A DNA stretch of 5,958 nucleotides from Candidatus Margulisiibacteriota bacterium (GTDB lineage Bacteria > Margulisbacteria > WOR-1 > JAKLHX01). The notes under the pieces are model-generated. The model was given only the letters and a program-made list of their open reading frames with translations. It ran no database searches and was not told where the DNA came from. Positions 1 through 5,958 of this stretch are shown piece after piece. The stretch covers positions 1-5,958 of the forward strand of contig JAKLHX010000074.1 of assembly GCA_022709925.1 (NCBI GenBank), read 5' to 3'. Position 1 is the stretch's first letter, and every line of letters begins with the position of its first letter. The position numbers were made by a program, and so were the translations under genes.

Positions 1-1182
1 TATTCTCCGCTCACAAAAAAAGGCAACGGAGAGGGATACAGCGATGACCATATATGGCTCGTATATGCCGTGGCTTCATACTTGAAAGAAACCGGAGACC
101 TAAAATTCCTTTCTCAGAAGGTCCCGTACGATTCCGGCAAAAAAGGAACAATGTACGAACATCTGGCCAAGGCGGTAAATTTCTCGCTTAAGAACATAGG
201 TCCTCATAAGCTTCCTCTTGCGGGGTTTGCCGACTGGAACGACTGCCTCAACATGCTCGGGCCCAAAAAGCAGGCAGAAACCGTTATGGTAGCGCAGCAG
301 CTTGCGGGCGCCTGCCTTGAGATGAGCAGGATAGCGGGCCTGGCAAAGAAAAAAGCCGATGCCAAAAAGTATGAAAAGCTTTATGAAAAAGTAAAGGGAC
401 AGATAAACAAAGTGGCATGGGACGGGGAGTGGTATGTAAGGGGCTTTGACGACAACAAAAAACCGGTAGGCTCCAAAAAGAACAAAGAGGGAAAGATATT
501 CCTTGAAACGCAGGGATGGGCGGTGCTTGGCGGAGTTGCTGACGGTGAACGCGCCGTAAAATGTCTGGACTCGGTGAACAAACATCTCGCGACAGAATAC
601 GGCATCATGATACTTCAGCCGTCTTTCTCAAAGTTCTATCCGGAACTCGGTTCCATATCGATCTATCCGCCGGGATTAAAAGAGAACGGCGCTATCTTCT
701 GCCATCCTAATCCCTGGATAATGATCGCGGAATGTATGATCGGCCGCGGGGACCAGGCATTTAAGTATTACAAAGCGATCTCGCCGACCGAAAAGAACAA
801 AATACCTGACATCCACAAGATGGAGCCTTATATTTACTGCCAGATGATAGCAGGCAAAGACCACAAAGACTTCGGCGAGGCCAAGAACGGCTGGCTAACC
901 GGTTCCGCCGCGTGGAACTTTATCGCTATATCGCAGTACATACTCGGGATCAGGCCCGATTACGAAGGATTAGTTATAGATCCTTGCATCCCGTCTTCGT
1001 GGAACGGATTTGAAGCGAAAAGGCATTTTAGGGGATGCGACTACAGTGTAAAGATCTCTAACCCAAGCCATGTGAGCAAAGGCGTTGTTTCCATGAAAGT
1101 CGACGGGAAAGACGTTGAAGGCAATCTTATCCCTTATGTCAAGACAAAGAAGGTTTGCAAAGTTGAAGTGGTGATGGGATAA
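1..1182 (+). CDS. GH94 glycoside phosphorylase (cellobiose/chitobiose phosphorylase type), C-terminal part
   Basis: Inverting glycoside phosphorylase that splits a beta-linked disaccharide with phosphate to give an alpha-sugar 1-phosphate plus the free sugar, presumably in the cytoplasm. The frame is open from base 1, so the start lies outside; 393 residues are visible, about half of a typical enzyme of around 800. Numbering from base 1, YSDDHIW at 13-19 matches the NDDPLW/SDDHLW motif, and D15 aligns with the family's general acid. ADWNDC at 77-82, YPPG and FCHPNPW (H235), and WLTGSAAWN (T300-G301) are core (alpha/alpha)6-barrel motifs; the His and Thr-Gly belong to the phosphate pocket in known structures. 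LGIRPDYEGL, IDPCIPSSW (326-334) and the terminal KVEVVMG are the usual GH94 C-terminus, and the ending closely resembles clostridial cellobiose phosphorylase as I remember it. The frame has no lesion. Family certain; the sugar (glucose, GlcNAc or other) is undecided because the donor-site half is missing. Confidence 0.93.
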   Translation, partial: YSPLTKKGNGEGYSDDHIWLVYAVASYLKETGDLKFLSQKVPYDSGKKGTMYEHLAKAVNFSLKNIGPHKLPLAGFADWNDCLNMLGPKKQAETVMVAQQLAGACLEMSRIAGLAKKKADAKKYEKLYEKVKGQINKVAWDGEWYVRGFDDNKKPVGSKKNKEGKIFLETQGWAVLGGVADGERAVKCLDSVNKHLATEYGIMILQPSFSKFYPELGSISIYPPGLKENGAIFCHPNPWIMIAECMIGRGDQAFKYYKAISPTEKNKIPDIHKMEPYIYCQMIAGKDHKDFGEAKNGWLTGSAAWNFIAISQYILGIRPDYEGLVIDPCIPSSWNGFEAKRHFRGCDYSVKISNPSHVSKGVVSMKVDGKDVEGNLIPYVKTKKVCKVEVVMG

Positions 1183-1206
1183 AAGGTTCAAGGCCGGATT
1201 AAAATT

Positions 1207-1238
1207 AAAGACCCCCCGAATTTCGGGGGGTCTTTTTT
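1207..1238. terminator. Bidirectional intrinsic terminator between convergent genes
   Basis: A perfect 12-bp inverted repeat, AAAGACCCCCCG (1207-1218) and CGGGGGGTCTTT (1224-1235), encloses a 5-nt loop. On the + strand it runs into six T (1233-1238), then GTTTC. Read on the minus strand the stem is followed by TTTAATTTTAAT, so it can also stop transcripts from that side. It lies 24 nt past the GH94 stop and 22 nt past the stop of the minus-strand pyrophosphorylase-like gene, which fits one hairpin serving both. The six consecutive G-C pairs make it strong on the + strand; the minus-strand T tract is less pure. Confidence 0.93.
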
Positions 1239-1257
1239 GTTTCTTATGAGCCTCGGA

Positions 1258-2874
1258 TTATCCCTGAACGCCTGTTATCGAAGGATCGGCAAGATAACTA
1301 TACCCGTTTCTCCATATTTCATAAGCCACGGTCTTATCGCCCTCCACAAGTCTTTGAAGAAGAGCCGGCTGTGTATCTGCCAGATACTTTACAACTCTTT
1401 CATATGACCAGTTCGCGAATCTCGGGTTCGGAAAATCCTTTAGTTCAGGTGGGACCTTGTCGGAATGTGAATGTTCAAGGGTCTTTATCCCCAAAAAATA
1501 ACCTGCTCTCGGGGCCATCACAAAAGCGCAGTTCAAGTTGTTGGTGAATTCATTTCCGGCCCATGTTTCAAGGCAGCCGGCCTGTTCTACACTACCTCTT
1601 TCTTTGGTGGTCTTTATGTCCAAGCCGGGAGCGGTCTCAAGGAATCTGGCGGTGGCGCTTGCTGCTGCTTCTGTGCCGAGTATATAAAATGTAGTGTTCA
1701 CCGCGGAAGGATTTTTTATGCCGTCAGAAAGATCAGCCGGAAGGCACATTGATTCGCATAGCCTGAATGGGGAGGAGGGCTTCAATAGTCCTCTTACGAC
1801 CCCGCCGCCCGGTTGATTGTTGGAATTTGGCACGACCATTACCATTCCGTCGTATCCCATTCCTATAAGCCTGTCCGCCAGACCTATCATTGTCGGGTCT
1901 GCGCCCCATAGGAACTCATCCGAATTTGCGAAGATGAATTGTTTTATCCCCATTCCTTCCATGGTCCTATACATATCGGCTGTTGCCAGAGTGTTTGGAT
2001 AATCTCCGTGTCCTGTCGAGAAAAGATCCTTGGTCTCTGCCATATCAGAGAGGAACATCCTGGGGGCGCTTGATTGAACGAAACCGAGCAACAATTCAAG
2101 CTGGTCGTCGGGAAGATCTCCAAAACCTTCTTTTCTCAGCGCTTCCATTACCAGATCGCTGCTTTTTGCATTGAACATGTTTATTGATAAGCTTAACCGT
2201 CCGAGAGAACCCGATGTCGCAAGGAAATTATTCAACATCAAGCCAAAAAGTGTCTTCGGGCCATTAGCTGTTGATATCGGATATAAGAATCTGGGAGGTA
2301 TCATATCTTTCTCGGCGCCTAAAGCGTAGATCTTTTCGATAAGTTCAGGATGGTCTGCCGCGAATTTTTGAGCCCTTGAAGCCTCGCCCGCTACCGGAAG
2401 CCCTAGTGCGACGCCCGAAAGTCCGCCCTCTTCAGAATTCCCCCTTATTATCTCAACGCCTCGTTGCGTCATTTCCAGGAGCTCTTCAGGAGAATGCATG
2501 AGGATCTGTACATCTTTCCACGCTTCTCCGCCGACTCGCGGAGTATTAGGAGTTAATGCGAAATAGTCACCGGCTGTTGCGAAAGCCATTGTTCCCGGGG
2601 CGGGCCTGTTGACCATTTGGCAAGCGGCCGCTATCCTTTTTTGTGCGGCTTCCAACTCTTTTGCGTCTGTTAACGTTAAAGACCTTTCGATCTCGCCGGC
2701 GGGCACATTTGCTATAGCTCTTCTCATAAGATCGGTAAGTATAGGTCTTTTTGCTTCGGTTGATATTACAGGATTTGCAAGTACTCCTAAATTCCCTGTC
2801 CTTAATGGAGACCTTAGAGTTGTGAATTGCGCGGGCATTCTTGTCTGCAGAACTGTTTTGTACGATGCGACCAT
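1258..2874 (-). CDS. Divergent UDPGP-superfamily nucleotide-sugar pyrophosphorylase
   Basis: 538 residues, probably a cytoplasmic uridylyltransferase joining a sugar 1-phosphate to UTP with release of pyrophosphate. The motifs follow the order of eukaryotic-type UDP-glucose and UDP-GlcNAc pyrophosphorylases: a glycine loop candidate GGLSG (150-154); GPKTLF (205-210), like KSL or KTLF; SINMFN (230-235), like MNSFN; FVQSSAPR (265-272), like the FxQ..PR block; GHGD (288-291); NSDEF with ADP (317-327), like SNxDN; PGGG (355-358); VNTTF (392-396), like FNTNN; LETWAG (435-440), like LETAMG; and PRAGYFLGIK (455-464), where K464 matches the catalytic Lys of the VPRxRFxPVK block. The first roughly 140 residues are unrecognised. 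The ATG is supported by AAGGAG 8 nt upstream. It follows the radical SAM gene by 82 nt and is last before the terminator. The glycine loop is clearly altered from GGLGTxxG, so activity and substrate are uncertain. Superfamily assignment is strong; the sugar and nucleotide are unknown. Confidence 0.8.
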   Translation of the reverse strand: MVASYKTVLQTRMPAQFTTLRSPLRTGNLGVLANPVISTEAKRPILTDLMRRAIANVPAGEIERSLTLTDAKELEAAQKRIAAACQMVNRPAPGTMAFATAGDYFALTPNTPRVGGEAWKDVQILMHSPEELLEMTQRGVEIIRGNSEEGGLSGVALGLPVAGEASRAQKFAADHPELIEKIYALGAEKDMIPPRFLYPISTANGPKTLFGLMLNNFLATSGSLGRLSLSINMFNAKSSDLVMEALRKEGFGDLPDDQLELLLGFVQSSAPRMFLSDMAETKDLFSTGHGDYPNTLATADMYRTMEGMGIKQFIFANSDEFLWGADPTMIGLADRLIGMGYDGMVMVVPNSNNQPGGGVVRGLLKPSSPFRLCESMCLPADLSDGIKNPSAVNTTFYILGTEAAASATARFLETAPGLDIKTTKERGSVEQAGCLETWAGNEFTNNLNCAFVMAPRAGYFLGIKTLEHSHSDKVPPELKDFPNPRFANWSYERVVKYLADTQPALLQRLVEGDKTVAYEIWRNGYSYLADPSITGVQG

Positions 2875-2882
2875 GTGTCTTT

Positions 2883-2888
2883 CTCCTT
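2883..2888 (-). promoter_or_regulatory. Strong Shine-Dalgarno of the UDPGP-like gene
   Basis: AAGGAG on the minus strand lies 8 nt before the ATG at 2874 and fixes that start. It is the best ribosome site in the window, so this gene can be translated efficiently on its own even if its mRNA begins at the radical SAM gene. No convincing promoter was found in the 82-nt gap. Confidence 0.8.
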
Positions 2889-2956
2889 TTAGAGTGTTAT
2901 TCCCTACCTGTGTATATATCGTGAAAAAACGGTGTGGATTTCACAACTTTCTGAAG

Positions 2957-4543
2957 CTATAAAAGATTGTGGAAGCGATGTTTTGGCAGCGTTTCTTGCT
3001 GCGCCTTTATCCAATCTTCGACCTCTGATATTCTACCCTGAGCCCTCATTTGTTCTATTCCCTCAAAAATAAGATTGAAGACATGGGGCTTACATACAGG
3101 AGGGCATATGGAAAGAGCGGCTTTGTTCATTTTGTCCAGCAATGCCTGATACTCACTGCTGTGCCATATTTCATATATCGAATGACTTAACAGGTTTCCC
3201 ACTTTATAATGCGGATGACCGTTCCTATCGCAGCACTGGAACATTTCTCCGGAAGGGCCGACTTCCCCGAACATTCTCAAGGCTCTGCATTGACTGTATC
3301 CCTTTTCAGCTCTGCCTTCTGTAGGGATCCTGAAGAAATAGCTGAATGCAACGCCTCTATTCTCAAATTCAGGAGCGAATTCTTTTATTGCTTCCGCTTC
3401 TTCGAGGATTATTTCCGGAGTTGTTTTTTTTCTTCCGAAATAATCTATTTCCGGCCTTACCGAAACAAAGTCTATTCCGCCAGGATGTTTGTCAATTATT
3501 GAAAGAAGAATTTGTGCTGCTGTAGCCAAGTTGTTGCGATTTCGGTTGCTTACAAGGTAAGCAACGCCAAAATTTTGCGGAGAACCGGTGGCTGCTTTTT
3601 CCCTTGCGAAGTATTCCAAAGCTTTTAAAACCGTCCCAAAATGACGGGCTTCCGGATTCAAATAGTTATGATGGCATCTGTGCCCTTCTTCTGTTCCCGC
3701 ATTCATGCTTATTCTGACGATTTGTAAACGAGCACGTACTATTTCTTGCACTATCTCGGGGGTTAAAATGCTCCCATTTGAGAAGAGCTCAACATCTGCC
3801 CCTGCTTCACGGGCGTATCTGATCCCTGGCACGGTGAGTTCGTTCAGTATCGGTTCGCCACCGCCAGTGAATATCAATCCCAAAACACCGGCGGAAATTA
3901 ATTTATCAATGACGGTTTTCATAGTGTCCCAACTAAGCATGTGTACGCCGGGGTCATTAAATCTGTTTGGTGCATCCCATAAACCGAGTAGTCTTTTTGC
4001 GTCGGTGTATGAGCATCCAGGCCCATTTCCGTCTATTCCACAGCGGTAAGAGCAATTCATGGTTGGGATTATTTCGGCTGTCACCGGGAGTATCTCTCCA
4101 TAATCGCCTGTTAAGACGGGGTTTACAACCTGAGGATGTTGCGTCCAGCTATACCAATGAAAGGAATCGAATTCCGACAAATAATCCGGCCTAAACGGAG
4201 CAACGTAAACATCCTCCGTGTCTGCTATACCCGCAACTTTTATTGTTTCGTGTCTAAAATCTTCGTTTGGAGCGCCCCCCTCAGGATAAGCTATAGTTGT
4301 ATATTGTATTTGTGGAATGGCCAACAGCTTGTTTAGTGCAGATCGATCAGCTTCTCCGAGGTCGCGGAAAGATGCCCCCTGTTCTGGCAGGATATATAAA
4401 TGATATTTCCCAGGATGCCATTGTTCTGGGAGCGCAAAGGCATTTATTCGGGGGCTCACTCTGTAGGTGGTAACGGATATCTGCCCCATATTCCTAATCT
4501 GGGGAGTTCCCCCTATAAATTCCAATTTGCTAGAAATCCGCAT
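2957..4543 (-). CDS. Radical SAM protein with SPASM/twitch-like C-terminus and CX3CX8C motif
   Basis: 528 residues; predicted iron-sulfur enzyme that cleaves S-adenosylmethionine to start radical chemistry; substrate unknown. Residues 1-160 form an N-terminal region I do not recognise, without signal peptide or membrane segment. The radical SAM core begins at TAEIIPTMNC with C164, C168 and C177, a CX3CX8C spacing (CSYRC, then C177 in GNGPGCSY) instead of the usual CX3CX2C. GGGEP (227-231) is the SAM-binding motif after a beta strand (GLIFT), followed by ELFSNGS and the strand VRISMNAG, typical of the barrel. The C-terminus resembles SPASM/twitch domains: C419, GEMFQCC with C437-C438, VGNL..SIYEIWHSSEY, then C480-PPV-C484, enough for one auxiliary cluster. 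The ATG has AGGGA 8 nt upstream; M19 has a poorly spaced site. It lies 103 nt after dapB and 82 nt before the UDPGP-like gene. SPASM relatives often modify peptides, and others act on sugars or cofactors; no precursor-peptide gene is visible here. Confidence 0.88.
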   Translation of the reverse strand: MRISSKLEFIGGTPQIRNMGQISVTTYRVSPRINAFALPEQWHPGKYHLYILPEQGASFRDLGEADRSALNKLLAIPQIQYTTIAYPEGGAPNEDFRHETIKVAGIADTEDVYVAPFRPDYLSEFDSFHWYSWTQHPQVVNPVLTGDYGEILPVTAEIIPTMNCSYRCGIDGNGPGCSYTDAKRLLGLWDAPNRFNDPGVHMLSWDTMKTVIDKLISAGVLGLIFTGGGEPILNELTVPGIRYAREAGADVELFSNGSILTPEIVQEIVRARLQIVRISMNAGTEEGHRCHHNYLNPEARHFGTVLKALEYFAREKAATGSPQNFGVAYLVSNRNRNNLATAAQILLSIIDKHPGGIDFVSVRPEIDYFGRKKTTPEIILEEAEAIKEFAPEFENRGVAFSYFFRIPTEGRAEKGYSQCRALRMFGEVGPSGEMFQCCDRNGHPHYKVGNLLSHSIYEIWHSSEYQALLDKMNKAALSICPPVCKPHVFNLIFEGIEQMRAQGRISEVEDWIKAQQETLPKHRFHNLL

Positions 4544-4551
4544 TTTTATAG

Positions 4552-4556
4552 TCCCT
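4552..4556 (-). promoter_or_regulatory. Shine-Dalgarno of the radical SAM gene
   Basis: AGGGA on the minus strand lies 8 nt before the ATG at 4543. It is weaker than the sites of its neighbours but correctly spaced. It supports this ATG over the in-frame ATG at codon 19, whose only candidate (AGGA) sits 2 nt away. Confidence 0.55.
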
Positions 4557-4601
4557 AAAACGACAAGAGGCTTCTATTAAGCTTTGGTTTTATATCGAAC
4601 G

Positions 4602-4626
4602 AAAAACCGGGGGATTTCAGGTTTTT
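4602..4626 (-). terminator. Weak possible terminator or attenuator after dapB
   Basis: AAAAACC (4602-4608) and GGTTTTT (4620-4626) can form a 7-bp stem with an 11-nt loop. Read on the minus strand it starts 20 nt past the dapB stop and ends GGTTTTTCG, giving a short T run. Only two of the seven pairs are G-C, so it would at most be leaky. It could partly separate the peptidase-dapB transcript from the radical SAM gene. The same palindrome is followed by TATTTTTG in + orientation, but no + strand gene needs it. Confidence 0.3.
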
Positions 4627-4646
4627 ATTTTTGTCTGGGGCGGATC

Positions 4647-5384
4647 TTACAATATATTTTCCAAGCCGTAAACCAGTCCCTTGAGCCCTTTGATCTTCTT
4701 GACGGCGATCATTACGCCCGGCATGAATGATTCGCGGTTTATCGTGTCATGTCTTATGGTGAGCGTCTGTCCGAGCCCGCCGAATATGACCTCCTGATGT
4801 GCGACAAATCCAGGGAGCCTTACGCTATGGATCGGGATATCTTTTACGCCGGAGGATCTTTTCATCATTTCCGCTGTTTTTATGGCTGTGCCGGACGGAG
4901 CATCTAGTTTTTGGTCGTGATGGAGCTCTATTATTTCCGCTTTCGGCATGAGTTTTATCGCTTCGGAGGCGAATTTCATCATGAGCACGGCGCCTATCGC
5001 AAAATTAGGGGCTACAAGCACGTTGACCCCGTTCTTTTCGCACAATGAACTTATTTCTTTGAGATCGTTCTCGGAAAGCCCCGTTGTCCCGACGACCACA
5101 TTTGCTTTTGCGCTCACGGCGGTCTTAATTGAAGCCATGATCGTCTTTGGTATGGTGAAATCTACGACAACATCGGCCTTTGTGTCGGTTATCGTTCTTG
5201 CAAGATCAGAAGAGATCTTTATCCCGTTTTTTCCTGCTCCGGCGATCTCTCCGCTGTCGCTTCCGCCACAGGAAATATCGACGGCTCCTGCCAATTCAAG
5301 ATCAGGCTCTTTTGATACTGCCTTTACGACTTCACGGCCCACTTTCCCGCAGGCGCCGTTAACGACGACTTTTATTTTTGACAT
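4647..5384 (-). CDS. dapB: 4-hydroxy-tetrahydrodipicolinate reductase (DapB)
   Basis: NAD(P)H-dependent cytoplasmic enzyme of the diaminopimelate/lysine pathway, reducing the DapA product to tetrahydrodipicolinate for cell-wall mDAP and lysine. Complete at 245 residues, slightly shorter than E. coli DapB (about 270). GACGKVGR (10-17) is the Rossmann dinucleotide loop; VVVDFT (72-77) and VGTTG (98-102) line the cofactor site; APNFAIG (125-131) leads into the catalytic domain. ELHHDQKLDAPSGTA (153-167) is the family signature: H155 and H156 match the E. coli catalytic His pair (159/160) and K159 matches Lys163. SVRLPGFVAHQEVIFGG and TIRHD (about 187-213) resemble the Firmicutes/Thermotogae form. 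The ATG follows a good GGAG site. It starts 12 nt after the M16 peptidase stop, so the two are very probably co-transcribed and perhaps translationally coupled. All key residues are present and nothing is broken. Confidence 0.97.
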   Translation of the reverse strand: MSKIKVVVNGACGKVGREVVKAVSKEPDLELAGAVDISCGGSDSGEIAGAGKNGIKISSDLARTITDTKADVVVDFTIPKTIMASIKTAVSAKANVVVGTTGLSENDLKEISSLCEKNGVNVLVAPNFAIGAVLMMKFASEAIKLMPKAEIIELHHDQKLDAPSGTAIKTAEMMKRSSGVKDIPIHSVRLPGFVAHQEVIFGGLGQTLTIRHDTINRESFMPGVMIAVKKIKGLKGLVYGLENIL

Positions 5385-5392
5385 TGATTTGT

Positions 5393-5398
5393 CTCCCT
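5393..5398 (-). promoter_or_regulatory. Shine-Dalgarno of dapB overlapping the upstream stop codon
   Basis: AGGGAG on the minus strand lies 8 nt before the dapB ATG (5384) and shares its first two bases with the TAG stop of the M16 peptidase gene. Ribosomes finishing the peptidase therefore terminate on the dapB ribosome site, which favours coupled translation. Confidence 0.75.
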
Positions 5399-5958
5399 AT
5401 ATCCGTATTTCTTTGATCGGCAGCTCTTCAAAATCTCCGATCACGGCCAAATTCATGTACTTATCTACAAACAATTTATTGGCAATGGTCACGATGTCTT
5501 CGGCTTTCACCAGGTCTATCTTTTCGAATATTTCGTCGACGGGTATTATTCTATCATAGTAAAACAGCGATTTCGCTATGTAATTCATCCTGTTATTGCT
5601 GGATTCAAGACCCAGGACCATGGAGCCTTTCACGAACTCTTTTGCGCGCTCCATCTCGTCTTTTGTGATGCCTTCCCTTTTTATCTTTGCCATCTCCTGC
5701 GTGATAAGCTCTATCACCTGCTCAAAATTCTCTTTCCTCGTACCGGCATAAATATTGAATATGCCCGCTCCTTTAAATCCCTGATTGAACGAATATATAG
5801 AATAAGCAAGGGCCCTTTTTTCCCTGATCTCCTGGAACAGCCGCGAGCTCATCGAGCCGCCGAGTATATTGTCAAGCAAAGTAAAGATGTATCGTTCTTC
5901 ATCCGTCTGCGCGACGCCTTTGGACCCTATTATCAGGTGGACCTGTTCGGTCTTTTTG
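5397..5958 (-). CDS. M16 family (MPP-like) zinc metallopeptidase, C-terminal part
   Basis: C-terminal 186 residues of a processing-peptidase-like M16 protein; the reading frame is open to the window edge, so the start is upstream of it. The piece opens KKTEQVHLIIGSKG, a conserved strand of the second M16 domain, then RYIFTLLDNILGG and SMSSRLFQEIREKRALAYS. Numbering from the edge, R45 and Y52 form the conserved Arg-x6-Tyr pair that contacts substrate in M16 peptidases such as insulin-degrading enzyme. The zinc-binding HxxEH lies in the unseen N-terminal half, so activity cannot be judged. Family members of about 420 residues degrade or process peptides in the cytoplasm. Lead gene of a pair with dapB; in B. 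subtilis the homologue mlpA also lies beside dipicolinate and lysine-pathway genes. Family firm; an inactive partner subunit is not excluded. Confidence 0.93.
   Translation of the reverse strand, partial: KKTEQVHLIIGSKGVAQTDEERYIFTLLDNILGGSMSSRLFQEIREKRALAYSIYSFNQGFKGAGIFNIYAGTRKENFEQVIELITQEMAKIKREGITKDEMERAKEFVKGSMVLGLESSNNRMNYIAKSLFYYDRIIPVDEIFEKIDLVKAEDIVTIANKLFVDKYMNLAVIGDFEELPIKEIRI

Noticed and set aside
70..72. GTG as start of the GH94 gene
   Set aside because: The same frame is open back to base 1 and encodes conserved GH94 residues including the general-acid motif, so this is an internal Val codon of a truncated gene.
2921..2944. GTGAAA...TTTCAC inverted repeat in the 82-nt gap
   Set aside because: Only 6 bp with a 12-nt loop and few G-C pairs; no T tract follows the stem closely enough on the minus strand. 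Chance is likely, and no operator is supported.
2609..2962. Open + strand frame of 117 codons extending into the 82-nt gap
   Set aside because: It is antisense to the start of the UDPGP-like gene, shows no motif, and the opposite strand has a strong ribosome site and a recognised protein.
4504..4515. GGGG-AGTT-CCCC palindrome inside the radical SAM start region
   Set aside because: A 4-bp stem within coding sequence (about codons 10-14) and not placed to hide the ribosome site; no support for a regulatory role.
4544..4600. TATAAA and ATATAA boxes as a promoter for the radical SAM gene
   Set aside because: No -35-like hexamer at suitable spacing, and one box is too close to the ATG for a leader that includes the ribosome site.
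4948..5559. Open + strand frame of 203 codons
   Set aside because: It lies antisense across dapB and the M16 gene, both of which have clear family motifs, and its translation is low-complexity Ser/Thr/Pro/Ala with no recognisable domain.
1..5958. CRISPR array, tRNA, rRNA, insertion sequence or phage genes
   Set aside because: No repeated spacer-like units, cloverleaf-like sequence, transposase motifs or terminal repeats were seen; intergenic space is only about 75, 82, 103 and 12 nt.

Overview
The window reads as ordinary bacterial chromosome of medium GC content (my impression, not computed). Genes are tightly packed, Shine-Dalgarno sites are clear and isoleucine ATA codons are frequent. 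No phage, transposon, plasmid, CRISPR, rRNA or tRNA signal is visible. The DapB and the M16 peptidase look like those of Firmicutes, Thermotogae and related candidate phyla. I cannot name the organism; an uncultured lineage is plausible because two of the five genes are divergent members of their families.

Layout. The left edge (1-1182, + strand) holds the C-terminal half of a GH94 glycoside phosphorylase of the cellobiose/chitobiose phosphorylase type, which releases a sugar 1-phosphate from a beta-linked disaccharide. It converges on a four-gene minus-strand run, and a strong 12-bp hairpin with T-rich flanks on both sides (1207-1238) separates the two. In transcription order the minus-strand run is: the C-terminal part of an M16 (MPP-like) zinc peptidase (5958-5397); dapB, dihydrodipicolinate reductase for lysine/diaminopimelate synthesis, 12 nt later (5384-4647); a 103-nt gap with a weak hairpin; a 528-aa radical SAM protein with a SPASM/twitch-like C-terminus (4543-2957); an 82-nt gap; and a 538-aa divergent nucleotide-sugar pyrophosphorylase of the UDPGP superfamily (2874-1258).

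How they may work together. The peptidase-dapB pair is a housekeeping arrangement; B. subtilis also has its mlpA peptidase gene next to dipicolinate/lysine-pathway genes. The part most worth attention is the radical SAM gene followed by the UDPGP-like gene. The radical SAM protein has an unusual CX3CX8C cluster motif, a roughly 160-residue N-terminal region I do not recognise, and an auxiliary-cluster type C-terminus. The UDPGP-like protein keeps the late motifs of the superfamily but has an altered N-terminal glycine-rich loop. The two could form an undescribed two-gene module that modifies a sugar nucleotide, glycan or peptide; this is inference from adjacency only. The GH94 enzyme beside them could supply the hexose 1-phosphate that a UDPGP-type enzyme uses, but the genes are convergent and not co-transcribed.
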